Program-made: the position numbers and the translations under genes | Source of the DNA: Lachnospiraceae bacterium | Lineage (GTDB): Bacteria; Bacillota; Clostridia; Lachnospirales; Lachnospiraceae | DNA length: 64,000 nucleotides | Assembly: GCA_902363555.1 (NCBI GenBank) | Contig: CABJAM010000004.1 | Span: 437,778-501,777, forward strand | Direction: 5' to 3' | The notes under the pieces: model-generated | Seen by the model: only the letters and a program-made list of their open reading frames with translations | Database searches by the model: none | Told to the model about the DNA's origin: nothing | Shown here: in pieces, positions 25,712 to 34,232 of the stretch | Layout of the letters: every line of letters starts with the position of its first letter | How positions within the stretch are numbered: the stretch's first letter is position 1

Positions 25712-27415
25712 ATGATTATAGGAATAGATTTGGGAACGACGAACAGCCTGGCGGCGTATTATACGCCGGATGGCCCAAAGGTCATACCCAACCGCCTGGA
25801 TAAGGCGCTGACGCCGTCGGTGGTCAGTTTGGATGAAAATGAGCAGATGTATGTGGGGGAGACGGCCAAAGCCCGTAAATTCCTCTACCCTGAGGATACC
25901 GCGGATGTATTTAAGCGGAGCATGGGCAGTACTAAACAGTTTTCATTAAGAGATAAGAACTTTACGGCGGAGGAGCTTTCGTCCTTTGTCCTGCGGTCGC
26001 TGAAGGAGGATGCGGAAAGCTACCTGGGAGAACCGGTGGATGAGGCGGTCATCAGTGTGCCGGCCTATTTCAACGATGCCAAGCGCAAGGCTACCAAAAG
26101 GGCCGGGGAGCTGGCCGGCTTTAAAGTGGAGCGTATCATCAGCGAGCCCACGGCGGCAGCCATTGCCTACGGGCTGTATCAGAAAAATAAAAACACAAAA
26201 TTTCTCGTGTTCGATTTGGGCGGTGGCACCTTTGACGTATCCATACTGGAGCTTTTTGAAAATATTCTGGAGGTCCGCGCTGTAGCCGGCGATAATTATC
26301 TGGGCGGCGAGGATTTTACCCAGGTACTGGCTCAAATGTTTCTCCGAGACAATGAATTAAAGGAGGACGATTTGTCCGCAAAGGAGCTGTCGGTACTGTA
26401 CGCTCAGGCGGAGAGCTGCAAGCTGGGCTTTTCGGGCAGCCGGGAGTCGGTGATGAGCTGCCGCATCGATGGCAATGTGATCGATTACCGGGTTACGATC
26501 GAGGACTACGAGGAGGCCTGTCAGTTTTTACTGGAAAGGATACGCAAACCGATCCGGCGCAGCCTTTCCGACGCTAACATCAAGCTGTCGGAAATTGACG
26601 AGATCGTTCTCGTCGGCGGTGCTACCAAGCTGTCCATTGTGCGTAAGTTTGTCGGCAAGCTTTTTGGACGTATGCCCAACAGCAGCGTCAATCCCGACGA
26701 GGCGGTCGTTCTTGGCGCAGCCATCCAGGCGGCCATGAAGGAGCGCAGAAAGGATATCCGGGAAGTCATCCTTACCGACGTATGCCCGTTTACCCTGGGT
26801 ACCGAGGTGGTGGTGGAAAAAGAAAACAACCAGTTTGAAACCGGACATTTCTGCCCGATCATCGAGCGGAACACCGTCATTCCCGCAAGCCGCACGGAAC
26901 GTCTTTATACGGCCCATGATGGTCAGACCCGGCTTCGGGTCAATGTCCTTCAGGGCGAGAGCCGTTTTGCCAAAAACAACCTGGCTCTGGGCGAGCTGTA
27001 TATCGATGTGCCACGGGGACCTGCGGGCCAGGAGGCGGTGGATGTGACGTACACCTACGATATCAATTCCATTCTGGAGGTGGAGGTCAAGGCAGTATCC
27101 ACCGGGCACAGGGAGAAGCTGCTCATCAAAAATCAGAATAATATGATGTCTGACGAGGAGATTCAAACCCGTATGGAGGAGCTGAGCTATTTAAAAATAC
27201 CTCCCAGAGATCAGGAAGCCAATAAGCTGCTGCTGTTCCGCGGCGAACGGCTCTATGAGGAAAGCGTGGGCAGGCTGCGCCAGAAGATCGAGTGGTGCCT
27301 CAATAAGTTCGAGGCGGTGCTGGATACACAGGACCCGGTGCGCATCGAAGCGGCCCGCGGCGAATTTGCCAGCGAGCTGGAGCAGTTGGAAGAAGAATTT
27401 GATTCACTGGAGTAA
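25712..27415 (+). CDS. Hsp70 family chaperone (HscC-like)
   Basis: This 567-residue Hsp70 shows the nucleotide-binding signatures IGIDLGTTNS, FLVFDLGGGTFDVS and IVLVGGATKLSIVR, followed by a substrate-binding domain (about 360-480) and a shortened helical lid. It is shorter than DnaK and sits apart from grpE/dnaJ, so it is likely a specialised paralog. GAGGTGAT lies at the end of the upstream J-like gene, giving tight coupling with it. The two probably act on a common set of clients. Confidence 0.9.
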   Translation: MIIGIDLGTTNSLAAYYTPDGPKVIPNRLDKALTPSVVSLDENEQMYVGETAKARKFLYPEDTADVFKRSMGSTKQFSLRDKNFTAEELSSFVLRSLKEDAESYLGEPVDEAVISVPAYFNDAKRKATKRAGELAGFKVERIISEPTAAAIAYGLYQKNKNTKFLVFDLGGGTFDVSILELFENILEVRAVAGDNYLGGEDFTQVLAQMFLRDNELKEDDLSAKELSVLYAQAESCKLGFSGSRESVMSCRIDGNVIDYRVTIEDYEEACQFLLERIRKPIRRSLSDANIKLSEIDEIVLVGGATKLSIVRKFVGKLFGRMPNSSVNPDEAVVLGAAIQAAMKERRKDIREVILTDVCPFTLGTEVVVEKENNQFETGHFCPIIERNTVIPASRTERLYTAHDGQTRLRVNVLQGESRFAKNNLALGELYIDVPRGPAGQEAVDVTYTYDINSILEVEVKAVSTGHREKLLIKNQNNMMSDEEIQTRMEELSYLKIPPRDQEANKLLLFRGERLYEESVGRLRQKIEWCLNKFEAVLDTQDPVRIEAARGEFASELEQLEEEFDSLE

Positions 27416-27480
27416 CAGTTGGGCCTGTCTGAACTGTTACATTCATTGGATGGATAAAACATGAAAATGTAAAAAAACAG

Positions 27481-27509
27481 TGGACAAAAATGTTGTAACG
27501 TTATATAAT
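27481..27509 (+). promoter_or_regulatory. tRNA-Ser promoter
   Basis: TGGACA (27481-27486) and TATAAT (27504-27509) are 17 bp apart, 57 bp upstream of the tRNA. Confidence 0.7.
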
Positions 27510-27565
27510 ATATAAGCACTTGTTGAAAAATCACCACGATTTATTGATAAGCTGCTTATAATTAT

Positions 27566-27653
27566 GGAGACGTACCGAAGTGGTCGTAACGGGAACGACT
27601 CGAAATCGTTTTGTCCTTGACTGGGCACGTGGGTTCGAATCCCACCGTCTCCG
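27566..27653 (+). tRNA. tRNA-Ser(CGA)
   Basis: An 88-nt cloverleaf can be drawn: acceptor GGAGACG/CGTCTCC, anticodon stem AACGA/TCGTT with anticodon CGA at 27601-27603, a long class II variable arm, and T arm GTGGG-TTCGAAT-CCCAC. The CCA end is not encoded. A terminator follows at once. Confidence 0.95.
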
Positions 27654-27657
27654 CTTT

Positions 27658-27687
27658 AAAACCTCAGTGATTACTGAGGTTTTTTTG
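27658..27687 (+). terminator. terminator after tRNA-Ser
   Basis: ACCTCAGT (27661-27668) and ACTGAGGT (27673-27680) form the stem with a GATT loop, followed by a run of T. Confidence 0.92.
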
Positions 27688-27766
27688 TGTGAAGCGACGA
27701 GCCAAACTGGGGAGCATGCTCACCAGCTTGGCGACCGTCGCGACCTGGTGGAGCGGAACCGGGGGG
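27688..27766 (+). repeat. diverged single copy of the post-asd repeat
   Basis: This stretch shares order and many bases with the 84-bp units at 21797-22049: GAAGCGACGAGCC, GGGGAGC..GCTCACC, GGCGAC..CGCGACC and GGAGCGGA..CCGGGG. The hairpin is kept although its arms differ (CTGG/CCAG here, AAGG/CCTT there). The rest of the gap to feoB (to 27853) contains a TTGCCA/TGGCAA inverted repeat near 27770-27795 and no gene. Confidence 0.75.
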
Positions 27767-27853
27767 GGATTGCCATAAAATGTCATTTGTGGCAAGCTAT
27801 ATGAATAGGATATCAATGAGAGCCTTTTTAATGTCGGAAAGGGGCAGTGCTCA

Positions 27854-30562
27854 TTGAAGGAATATAATCTGAATGACATCCGTCCGGGCCAGCATGCCGC
27901 CATACGCGCATTGAAATCCACTGGCCCAATGCGCCGGAGACTGCTGGATATCGGCCTGATCGAGAACACGGAGGTGGTCTGTCTGGGAAAAAGCCCGGGT
28001 GGCGATCCATCCGCATATTTAATACGGGGAGCGGTCATAGCGATCCGCTCTGAGGACTGCGCAAACATTCTTATTGACCGGATGACACAACCGGAAGATT
28101 TGTATTGCCATGAACATCCCCATAGGAGTAAGCGGACCCGGGGAGCTAAATCATATAGAATGGAGCAAACGCCCCGTGTAGTAGCACTGGCCGGAAATCC
28201 CAATGTTGGCAAGAGTACCGTATTTAATGGACTGACAGGAATGAAGCAGCATACGGGCAATTGGCCCGGAAAGACCGTGGCTAATGCCCGCGGGTACTGC
28301 GAGAGCGCAGCATATTCCTATGAAATGGTGGATATACCCGGCACTTATTCCCTGATGGCAAATTCCGTGGAGGAGGAGATCGCACGGAATTTTATATGCT
28401 TTGGCGGGCCTGACGCCGTTATTGTGGTCTGTGACGCCACATGTCTGGAACGTAACCTCAATCTTGTATTACAGACGATGGAAATATCTTCACGGGTCAT
28501 TGTGTGTGTGAATATGATGGATGAGGCAAAGCGCAAAGGCATACGTATTGACATGGCGGAGCTTTCCCGTTGTCTGGGCGTTCCTGTGGTGGGAACGGCG
28601 GCGAAGCAGAAAAAAAGTCTTAAAAGCCTGATGGATACACTGGATCAGGTGATCGACGGCCGTCTGGAGTGCCATCCATACCGCGTGAAATATCCGGAGT
28701 CCGTGGAAAAGGCCATAGCCATGTTGCAGCCAGTGCTGGAGCGGTTGCTGCCACCGATGGCGGGGGCAGCGCAGGAACCGGAGCTGGGGCAGGAACCATT
28801 GCCGGAGTACACGCGGCAGCCGGAGCTGGGAACGGAGCCGGAGTCCGCGCGGCAGAATGCGCTGGGGCCACTGCCGGAATCCATACGGCAGTCAGTGCTG
28901 CACGAAAAATATGAAAAATATCTAGACAGCCGCTGGCTTGCGTTAAAACTGCTGGATCAGGATGCATCGCTTGTACATGAAATTATTGAGGTTATCGGTG
29001 AGGATATTTTTAAGAACGACACGTTTATGGAGACTTTGACGCAGGCCCAGGCTGTGGCCAGAGGAGCACGGCCGGGTTGCGGATGTACTGCACAGGGGTG
29101 TGGCGCTCAAGAGCGTGAGGCTGAGGAGTGCGCAGTAACGGCGTGTGAGGCCCAGGCTGCTAAAGCATGCGCAGCCCGGGAGTGCGCGGCCCAGGCCGAA
29201 TGCCCTGGCTGTATATGCGCTCAGGAGGCCGCAAATTCCGAATATATGAAGGATGTGATCGTTTCGGCTCTGGTGAATACTGCGGAGGATATATGCCGGG
29301 ATGTGGTCACATACAGCCGTCCGGATTATCGCCAGTCGGATTTGAGACTGGACCGTATACTTACATCAAAACGCACGGGATATCCGATTATGGTGGTACT
29401 GCTGGCTTTTGTATTCTGGCTGACCATCGTGGGCGCCAATTACCCTTCGCAGCTATTGGCGGATGGACTGTTTTGGATTCAGGACCGGATCACCGGTTTT
29501 TTCATGTATATCCATGCCCCGGAATGGCTTCACGGCGTACTCGTCCTTGGCGTGTACCGTGTGGTGGCCTGGGTAGTGTCCGTTATGCTGCCGCCCATGG
29601 CCATTTTCTTTCCATTGTTTACCTTGCTTGAGGATGCCGGCTATCTGCCACGCGTGGCCTATAATCTGGACCGTGTATTTAAACGCTGCCACGCCTGCGG
29701 CAAACAGGCGCTGACCATGTGTATGGGTTTCGGCTGCAATGCGGCTGGTGTGGTAGGCTGCCGTATCATCGATTCGCCCAGAGAAAGGCTTCTGGCTATA
29801 CTTACCAATAATTTTGTGCCCTGCAATGGGCGCTTTCCCACGCTGATCGCTATACTGACTATGTTTTTCGTGGGAACTGCCGGCGGTCTTTGGTCATCGG
29901 TCGGATCAGCGGTACTGCTGACTGTGGTTATTGTTGCGGGAGTCCTTCTGACCTTCGTGGCTACCCGGATACTGTCCAGGACACTGCTCAAGGGCGAAGC
30001 CTCCTCCTTTACGCTGGAGCTTCCGCCTTACCGCAGGCCTCAGGCCGGTAAAGTCATCGTGCGTTCCATTTTCGACCGCACATTATTTGTACTTGGGCGA
30101 GCCGTAGTCGTGGCTGCTCCGGCAGGGGTGCTCCTGTGGATCATGGCCAATGTTACCATCGGTAACGTAAGCCTTCTAAACCACTGTGCGGCATTTTTAG
30201 ACCCCTTCGCCCGTCTAATGGGGCTGGATGGTGTTCTGTTCATGGCGTTCATCCTTGGCTTTCCTGCCAATGAGATTGTCATACCCATTGCCATCATGGC
30301 CTATATGGCCCAGGGAAGCTTGTTGGAGCTGAATAATCTGGATGCGATGAAAGCGCTGTTTGCGGCCAATGGCTGGACGTGGATCACCGCCGTCAGTACG
30401 ATGATTTTCTCGCTGATGCACTGGCCCTGTTCCACAACGCTGCTGACGATAAAAAAAGAAACAGGAAGCTGGAAATGGACGGCTCTGGCCGCGGCCATAC
30501 CGACAGTTGCGGGAATCGTTTTATGTATGATGTTTACAGCCATAGCCCGGCTGTTTATGTAA
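27854..30562 (+). CDS. feoB: fused FeoA-FeoB ferrous iron transporter with Cys-rich insert
   Basis: This 902-residue Fe(II) uptake protein begins with a FeoA-like SH3 domain (about 1-80), then the FeoB G domain (G1 GNPNVGKST, G3 DIPGTYS, G4 NMMD) and a polytopic core with the gating segment CMGFGCNAAGVVGCR and FVPCNGRFPT. Two insertions enlarge it: a Pro/Glu-rich stretch (about 294-349) and a Cys/Ala-rich stretch (about 403-462) with a dozen or so Cys, just before the TM core. The start is TTG at 27854 with AAAGGGG upstream. The fusion is known in Clostridia; the Cys-rich insert is unusual. Confidence 0.92.
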   Translation: MKEYNLNDIRPGQHAAIRALKSTGPMRRRLLDIGLIENTEVVCLGKSPGGDPSAYLIRGAVIAIRSEDCANILIDRMTQPEDLYCHEHPHRSKRTRGAKSYRMEQTPRVVALAGNPNVGKSTVFNGLTGMKQHTGNWPGKTVANARGYCESAAYSYEMVDIPGTYSLMANSVEEEIARNFICFGGPDAVIVVCDATCLERNLNLVLQTMEISSRVIVCVNMMDEAKRKGIRIDMAELSRCLGVPVVGTAAKQKKSLKSLMDTLDQVIDGRLECHPYRVKYPESVEKAIAMLQPVLERLLPPMAGAAQEPELGQEPLPEYTRQPELGTEPESARQNALGPLPESIRQSVLHEKYEKYLDSRWLALKLLDQDASLVHEIIEVIGEDIFKNDTFMETLTQAQAVARGARPGCGCTAQGCGAQEREAEECAVTACEAQAAKACAARECAAQAECPGCICAQEAANSEYMKDVIVSALVNTAEDICRDVVTYSRPDYRQSDLRLDRILTSKRTGYPIMVVLLAFVFWLTIVGANYPSQLLADGLFWIQDRITGFFMYIHAPEWLHGVLVLGVYRVVAWVVSVMLPPMAIFFPLFTLLEDAGYLPRVAYNLDRVFKRCHACGKQALTMCMGFGCNAAGVVGCRIIDSPRERLLAILTNNFVPCNGRFPTLIAILTMFFVGTAGGLWSSVGSAVLLTVVIVAGVLLTFVATRILSRTLLKGEASSFTLELPPYRRPQAGKVIVRSIFDRTLFVLGRAVVVAAPAGVLLWIMANVTIGNVSLLNHCAAFLDPFARLMGLDGVLFMAFILGFPANEIVIPIAIMAYMAQGSLLELNNLDAMKALFAANGWTWITAVSTMIFSLMHWPCSTTLLTIKKETGSWKWTALAAAIPTVAGIVLCMMFTAIARLFM

Positions 30563-30596
30563 AATATAAAAAGTTTATCGGGGCGGGCCAAATACA

Positions 30597-30637
30597 GCCG
30601 CCGCACCATGGATCATTATCGTCAATGGTGTGGCGGC
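30597..30637 (+). terminator. convergent hairpin after feoB
   Basis: GCCGCCGCACCAT (30597-30609) pairs with ATGGTGTGGCGGC (30625-30637) with one mismatch. It lies between feoB and the convergent small minus-strand gene. Confidence 0.65.
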
Positions 30638-30645
30638 CGTTGCGT

Positions 30646-30798
30646 TTATTTGCCGTCTTCTGCAACAATATCTTCCAGTACACGGATCAGATCCTGCATG
30701 TTTTCGATGCGTACATTACGCTCCAGTATGCAGTTTTTCAGATTTATAGAAAGAGTTTCAAACTTTTCCCGGATCTGGGGGGAAACATAAGATGCCAT
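30646..30798 (-). CDS. 50-residue protein, unknown function
   Basis: A short minus-strand frame encodes MASYVSPQIREKFETLSINL and continues with a helical, charged sequence to VAEDGK. TGAGGTGATACC precedes the ATG, an excellent ribosome site. It lies 17 bp after the 59-residue gene and is likely co-transcribed with it. I do not recognise a family. Confidence 0.6.
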   Translation of the reverse strand: MASYVSPQIREKFETLSINLKNCILERNVRIENMQDLIRVLEDIVAEDGK

Positions 30799-30815
30799 GG
30801 TATCACCTCATTTTA

Positions 30816-30995
30816 TTATTTTACAAACATATTTTCCACATAGCTGCGCATTTCATCGTGGCTGTTGATCTGCCGGGCTTCATTGACAATGGATTCCTTT
30901 TCGCTTTCCGGGAGCTGGGCAAAGTGGTTTAAAACGTCCGAATGCATGGCCAGCTCCATCGTAAAGCCGATGGGTAATTCTTCATTATTGATCAT
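30816..30995 (-). CDS. 59-residue protein, unknown function
   Basis: This minus-strand frame begins MINNEELPIGFTMELAMHSD and is predicted to be mostly helical (FAQLPESEKESIVNEARQI). GCGAGGTGATATT precedes the ATG. The paired ribosome sites and tandem arrangement with the 50-residue gene argue that both are real. An upstream -10-like TATAAT is on the minus strand at 31059-31054, behind GC hairpins at 31066-31125; the -35 match is poor. Function is unknown. Confidence 0.62.
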   Translation of the reverse strand: MINNEELPIGFTMELAMHSDVLNHFAQLPESEKESIVNEARQINSHDEMRSYVENMFVK

Positions 30996-31142
30996 AATAT
31001 CACCTCGCAGGAGTAGTATGTGGAAATGTAAGCTTTTTTATACATGAGCAAAAATTATACCTTACCGCGCGAAGCGCGCCCATGCGTAGCATTAACTTTA
31101 CGCGTGCCCGAAAGGGCATAATTTTTGAATCAAAATAGTATC

Positions 31143-31180
31143 AAAAAAGCCGAAACCCAAGTATTGTCCTGGTTTCGGCC
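31143..31180 (-). terminator. terminator of tRNA-Gly
   Basis: On the minus strand GCCGAAACC pairs with GGGTTTCGGC and is followed by TTTTTT. Confidence 0.88.
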
Positions 31181-31188
31181 ATACAAAA

Positions 31189-31259
31189 AGCAGATAATGG
31201 GAATCGAACCCACCTCTCCAGCTTGGGAAGCTGGCGTTCTACCGATGAACTATATCTGC
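31189..31259 (-). tRNA. tRNA-Gly(CCC)
   Basis: A 71-nt cloverleaf on the minus strand: acceptor GCAGATA/TATCTGC with a U discriminator, anticodon stem CCAGC/GCTGG around loop TTCCCAA (anticodon CCC), and T arm GTGGG-TTCGATT-CCCAT (one weak pair). CCA is not encoded. Confidence 0.93.
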
Positions 31260-31267
31260 ATGCGACT

Positions 31268-31296
31268 ATTATAGCACGTAGTTTTCCGAAAGTCCA
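31268..31296 (-). promoter_or_regulatory. tRNA-Gly promoter
   Basis: On the minus strand TGGACT (31296-31291) and TATAAT (31273-31268) have a 17-bp spacer and lie 8 bp upstream of the tRNA. Confidence 0.72.
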
Positions 31297-31482
31297 GCCT
31301 TGATTTTCATTTTTTATTTTTAATTTTGTAACAACAAAACGCAAAAATATGCCACAGGCGGTGAAAATTATGTTACAATAGTATTAAATATGCAGGGTAA
31401 ATCCATTGATATCCGATAATGGCTGAGGCCCTGGAAGTTTTCAGTATTTTATGATAATACATATATAAAGGACGGATACATT

Positions 31483-32151
31483 ATGACAGAATTAGAGAAA
31501 GTATTGAATGCCATGAGCGGGGAAAGTGACGAAATTGTTCACAACACACAGACACGTAAAGATTTTGAGGAGCTGTTGATGATGTATACGGGGGCCATCC
31601 GGGAGGTGCGCACGAAGCTGGAGGTACTCAATGATGAATTTCAGATACGAAGCCAGAGAAATCCCATTCGCTACATCAACAGCCGGATCAAGAAGCCTTC
31701 CAGTATTTTGGAAAAGATGTACCGCCGGAATTACCCGGTGAATCTGGAATCTTTAAAGGAGAATATGCATGATATTGCCGGCATCCGCGTGATCTGCGCT
31801 TACGGATCGGATATTTACGCGATTGCGGAAATGCTTATGAAGCAGGATGATGTGATGGTGCTCATGGTCAAGGATTATATACAAAATCCCAAGCCCAACG
31901 GCTACCGGAGTCTTCATCTGGTGATCGAAATCCCGGTGTTTTTCTCCGACAAAAAGCAGTTTATGAAGGTGGAGGTGCAGATCCGCACGATGGCCATGGA
32001 TTTCTGGGCCAGCCTGGAGCATCAGCTCCGGTATAAAACCGACGGTAAGCCCAGCGAGGACATTTCCAATGAGCTGCGGGATTGCGCCGAGATCATCCAT
32101 GAGACGGATGCACGGATGGAAAGTATTTATAAAAAGATGCAGACGATGTAA
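31483..32151 (+). CDS. relQ: small alarmone synthetase, GTP pyrophosphokinase (RelQ-type)
   Basis: This 222-residue protein contains only the RelA/SpoT synthetase domain and would make (p)ppGpp or pGpp from ATP and GDP/GTP. Motifs include KKPSSILEKMYRR, HDIAGIRVIC, NPKPNGYRSLH and VEVQIRTMAMDFWASLEHQ. No hydrolase, TGS or ACT domain is present, as expected for RelQ/YjbM. AAAGGAC precedes the ATG. It ends in a shared convergent terminator. Confidence 0.92.
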   Translation: MTELEKVLNAMSGESDEIVHNTQTRKDFEELLMMYTGAIREVRTKLEVLNDEFQIRSQRNPIRYINSRIKKPSSILEKMYRRNYPVNLESLKENMHDIAGIRVICAYGSDIYAIAEMLMKQDDVMVLMVKDYIQNPKPNGYRSLHLVIEIPVFFSDKKQFMKVEVQIRTMAMDFWASLEHQLRYKTDGKPSEDISNELRDCAEIIHETDARMESIYKKMQTM

Positions 32152-32153
32152 TT

Positions 32154-32199
32154 AAAAAACCCTGAGAGATGATGGTTAATTGAATCTTTCAGGGTTTTT
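32154..32199 (+). terminator. convergent terminator between relQ and the XRE gene
   Basis: AAAAACCCTGA (to 32164) pairs with TCAGGGTTTTT (32189-32199), extended by AGAT/ATCT. The stop codon of the convergent gene lies in the loop. Confidence 0.85.
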
Positions 32200-32430
32200 G
32201 TTTCCTTTTTTTACAGGCGGGTAGGGCATTGCAATATCTGTCCGTCCCAAAATGTAATCGATACTTGTATTATAAAACTCAGCTATAAGTATCAATGTGT
32301 CAACCGGAATGTTTCGGTCACCACTTTCATAGTGGGAATAAGTTCTTTGTGTCATATGCAAATATTGAGCAATTTGTGCCTGAGTTAAGTCATGGTCTTC
32401 ACGTAAATTGCGCAGTCGCTCATATTTCAT
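32176..32430 (-). CDS. XRE family transcriptional regulator (small)
   Basis: This 84-residue protein has a single HTH_3 domain (about 4-60: LTQAQIAQYLHMTQRTYSHYESG) and a short tail. GGGGTGAT precedes the ATG. It is divergent from the 475-residue XRE-type gene, and the intervening DNA contains three TTAGnCCA-type palindromes, one in each promoter region. It is a candidate repressor of both genes. Confidence 0.87.
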   Translation of the reverse strand: MKYERLRNLREDHDLTQAQIAQYLHMTQRTYSHYESGDRNIPVDTLILIAEFYNTSIDYILGRTDIAMPYPPVKKGNKNPERFN

Positions 32431-32457
32431 TTAATATCACCCCACCATAAGTATATG

Positions 32458-32576
32458 TTAGTCCAAACTGGACTATTATCTTTTAGCCCAGCCTGGTCTG
32501 CACTTTTTATTCAAAATTTACAAGAAAGTAGACATTTTAAAACGCTATTGAAATTTAGCCCAAAATGGGCTAAAAT
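32458..32576. promoter_or_regulatory. divergent promoters with three TAGYCCA-type operators
   Basis: Palindromes lie at 32458-32475 (TTAGTCCAAACTGGACTA), about 32482-32501 (TTTAGCCCAGCCTGGTCTGC, degenerate) and 32554-32574 (TTTAGCCCA-AAA-TGGGCTAAA, perfect). The third exactly fills the 17-bp spacer of a plus-strand promoter, TTGAAA (32548-32553) and TAAAAT (32571-32576). The first lies just upstream of a minus-strand TATACT (32455-32450). Repression by a dimeric XRE protein is the natural reading. Confidence 0.75.
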
Positions 32577-32623
32577 AATTCTCAGACGGCAAATAACAGG
32601 ATATGCCAAAATGGAGGGATGTT

Positions 32624-34051
32624 ATGTCAAAATTTTCTCAGGACCTGGAAACATACATGCTAAAGTCCGGGTTGACCGAGAAGCAGCTCGCAAAAATCAG
32701 CGGTTTTCCACGGAGTTATATTGCGTTGATGAAAAATGGGCACCGTGTATCCGTGGATATCGTGAAGCTTAAAAAGCTTCTGGAAGCGCTGAACCTCTCA
32801 CCATATGAGTACGAGGAGCTGTGGGATGCCTACCTGATGGCCCGGTACGGGAACGAATTTTATGAGCTTTCCAGGAATATGGTTTCTTTCATCGAAAGCT
32901 TTGGGCGGATATCCAAACTATCGATCAAATCCAGCTTTAATCACGAAATACCGGAGGTGCGCACGATCGATAACCGCGTGGACCTGGAATTTTTTGTGAA
33001 AGCGGTCATTGAGCAGGAGGCGCTTAAAACGGATGGGTATATACGCCTGATCGTCCAGGAGGATTTTTCTTTCTTATTCAATTTATTGCCTTCCATATGC
33101 CGGACAAACAGTAAAATGCCTGTGGAGCATATTGTGTGCCTGGAAGGCAATGACACACAAAGTATTAAGGAGCAGTGCTATAATCTGAAAACTCTGGGAA
33201 AGCTGCTTCCCATACTTTTGAGTGGCGATGAAAATGGTTATGAAATTTATTACTATTATGATAAGATTTCATCTCATTTTTCCACATCCGCATTAATGCC
33301 ATATCTCATAATCACGAGTACGTATGCCATTAATATTTCCACAAATATGGAATATGCCATGATTTCCCGGGAACCGGAATCCCACCGGCTTTTTCTCAGG
33401 CTTTTCGATGAACGGAAGAAAATATGCCGGAAAATGCTCTGCAAGATTCCCACAGGTACACATATTTTTGAGTATTATATGAAAAAACGTCCGGATACCG
33501 AAAATGTATATACGATCGGCAGCCAGCCATGCTTTGGCGTATTTCCGGTGGATGCCATGGTCGAAAAATATTTTTCGGGGCAGGATGGTAAGCTCATGGA
33601 AATGATCCTTGCCGTTCTGAAGCAAAACCGTGAGATTTACGGCGCCACTCAGACGATCACATCCTATTTTACAAAGTCAGGTATTACCCGATTGATGGAG
33701 CAGGGGATTATCCAGGAGCTCCCACGGGAAATATATATACCTTTGAAGCCAGAGGACAGGAAGCTTCTTTTGCACATGCTGATCACAGCCATTAAAAGTG
33801 ACAGCTATAAAGCATACCTGATCAACGACGAAAAGTTTGCCTATCCAGAGGAACTGCTGATGACGACCTATAATTTTGCAATGGTCGATATTATCTATAT
33901 GTCAAATAATATAGAAACCCGCTTTATTTTGGAGGAGCAGAGCCTGGCCCGGAGTATCTATGGTTTTCTTGAAAAACTCAAGGACGGTATCATCGTTTAT
34001 GACAGTGAAAATACGCTTGCCTATCTTGAGTCTGTTTACGAGTCTTTTTAA
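32624..34051 (+). CDS. large protein with N-terminal XRE-like HTH, unknown C-terminal domain
   Basis: This protein has about 475 residues. The first 70 form a lambda-repressor-like helix-turn-helix (LTEKQLAKISGFPRSYIALMKNG). The remaining 400 residues have no motif I recognise and may be a sensor or helical scaffold. A frame from 32603 exists, but GGAGGG at 32613-32618 selects the ATG at 32624. It is expressed from the operator-containing promoter. It lies immediately before the secretion island and may be its regulator, which is only inferred from position. Confidence 0.7.
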   Translation: MSKFSQDLETYMLKSGLTEKQLAKISGFPRSYIALMKNGHRVSVDIVKLKKLLEALNLSPYEYEELWDAYLMARYGNEFYELSRNMVSFIESFGRISKLSIKSSFNHEIPEVRTIDNRVDLEFFVKAVIEQEALKTDGYIRLIVQEDFSFLFNLLPSICRTNSKMPVEHIVCLEGNDTQSIKEQCYNLKTLGKLLPILLSGDENGYEIYYYYDKISSHFSTSALMPYLIITSTYAINISTNMEYAMISREPESHRLFLRLFDERKKICRKMLCKIPTGTHIFEYYMKKRPDTENVYTIGSQPCFGVFPVDAMVEKYFSGQDGKLMEMILAVLKQNREIYGATQTITSYFTKSGITRLMEQGIIQELPREIYIPLKPEDRKLLLHMLITAIKSDSYKAYLINDEKFAYPEELLMTTYNFAMVDIIYMSNNIETRFILEEQSLARSIYGFLEKLKDGIIVYDSENTLAYLESVYESF

Positions 34052-34129
34052 TTATCGACAATATTCATTCTTTTGCGCGCTGGATCAATATCTGTGCTGC
34101 GGTTAGATTTATACTATTTTGGCTGGTTG

Positions 34130-34175
34130 GGCTGTCTCTTAAATGTAGATTGTAATTTAGGAGATAGCCTTTTTT
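34130..34175 (+). terminator. intrinsic terminator before the island
   Basis: GGCTGTCTC...ATTT pairs with AAAT-like ATTTAGGAGATAGCC (34155-34169), followed by six T. It separates the XRE-like gene from the next transcript. Confidence 0.82.
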
Positions 34176-34232
34176 CGACATGCTGTAATAATGTGTCGAC
34201 ATAAAAATAATGCAAACGTTACAATCCTGAGT

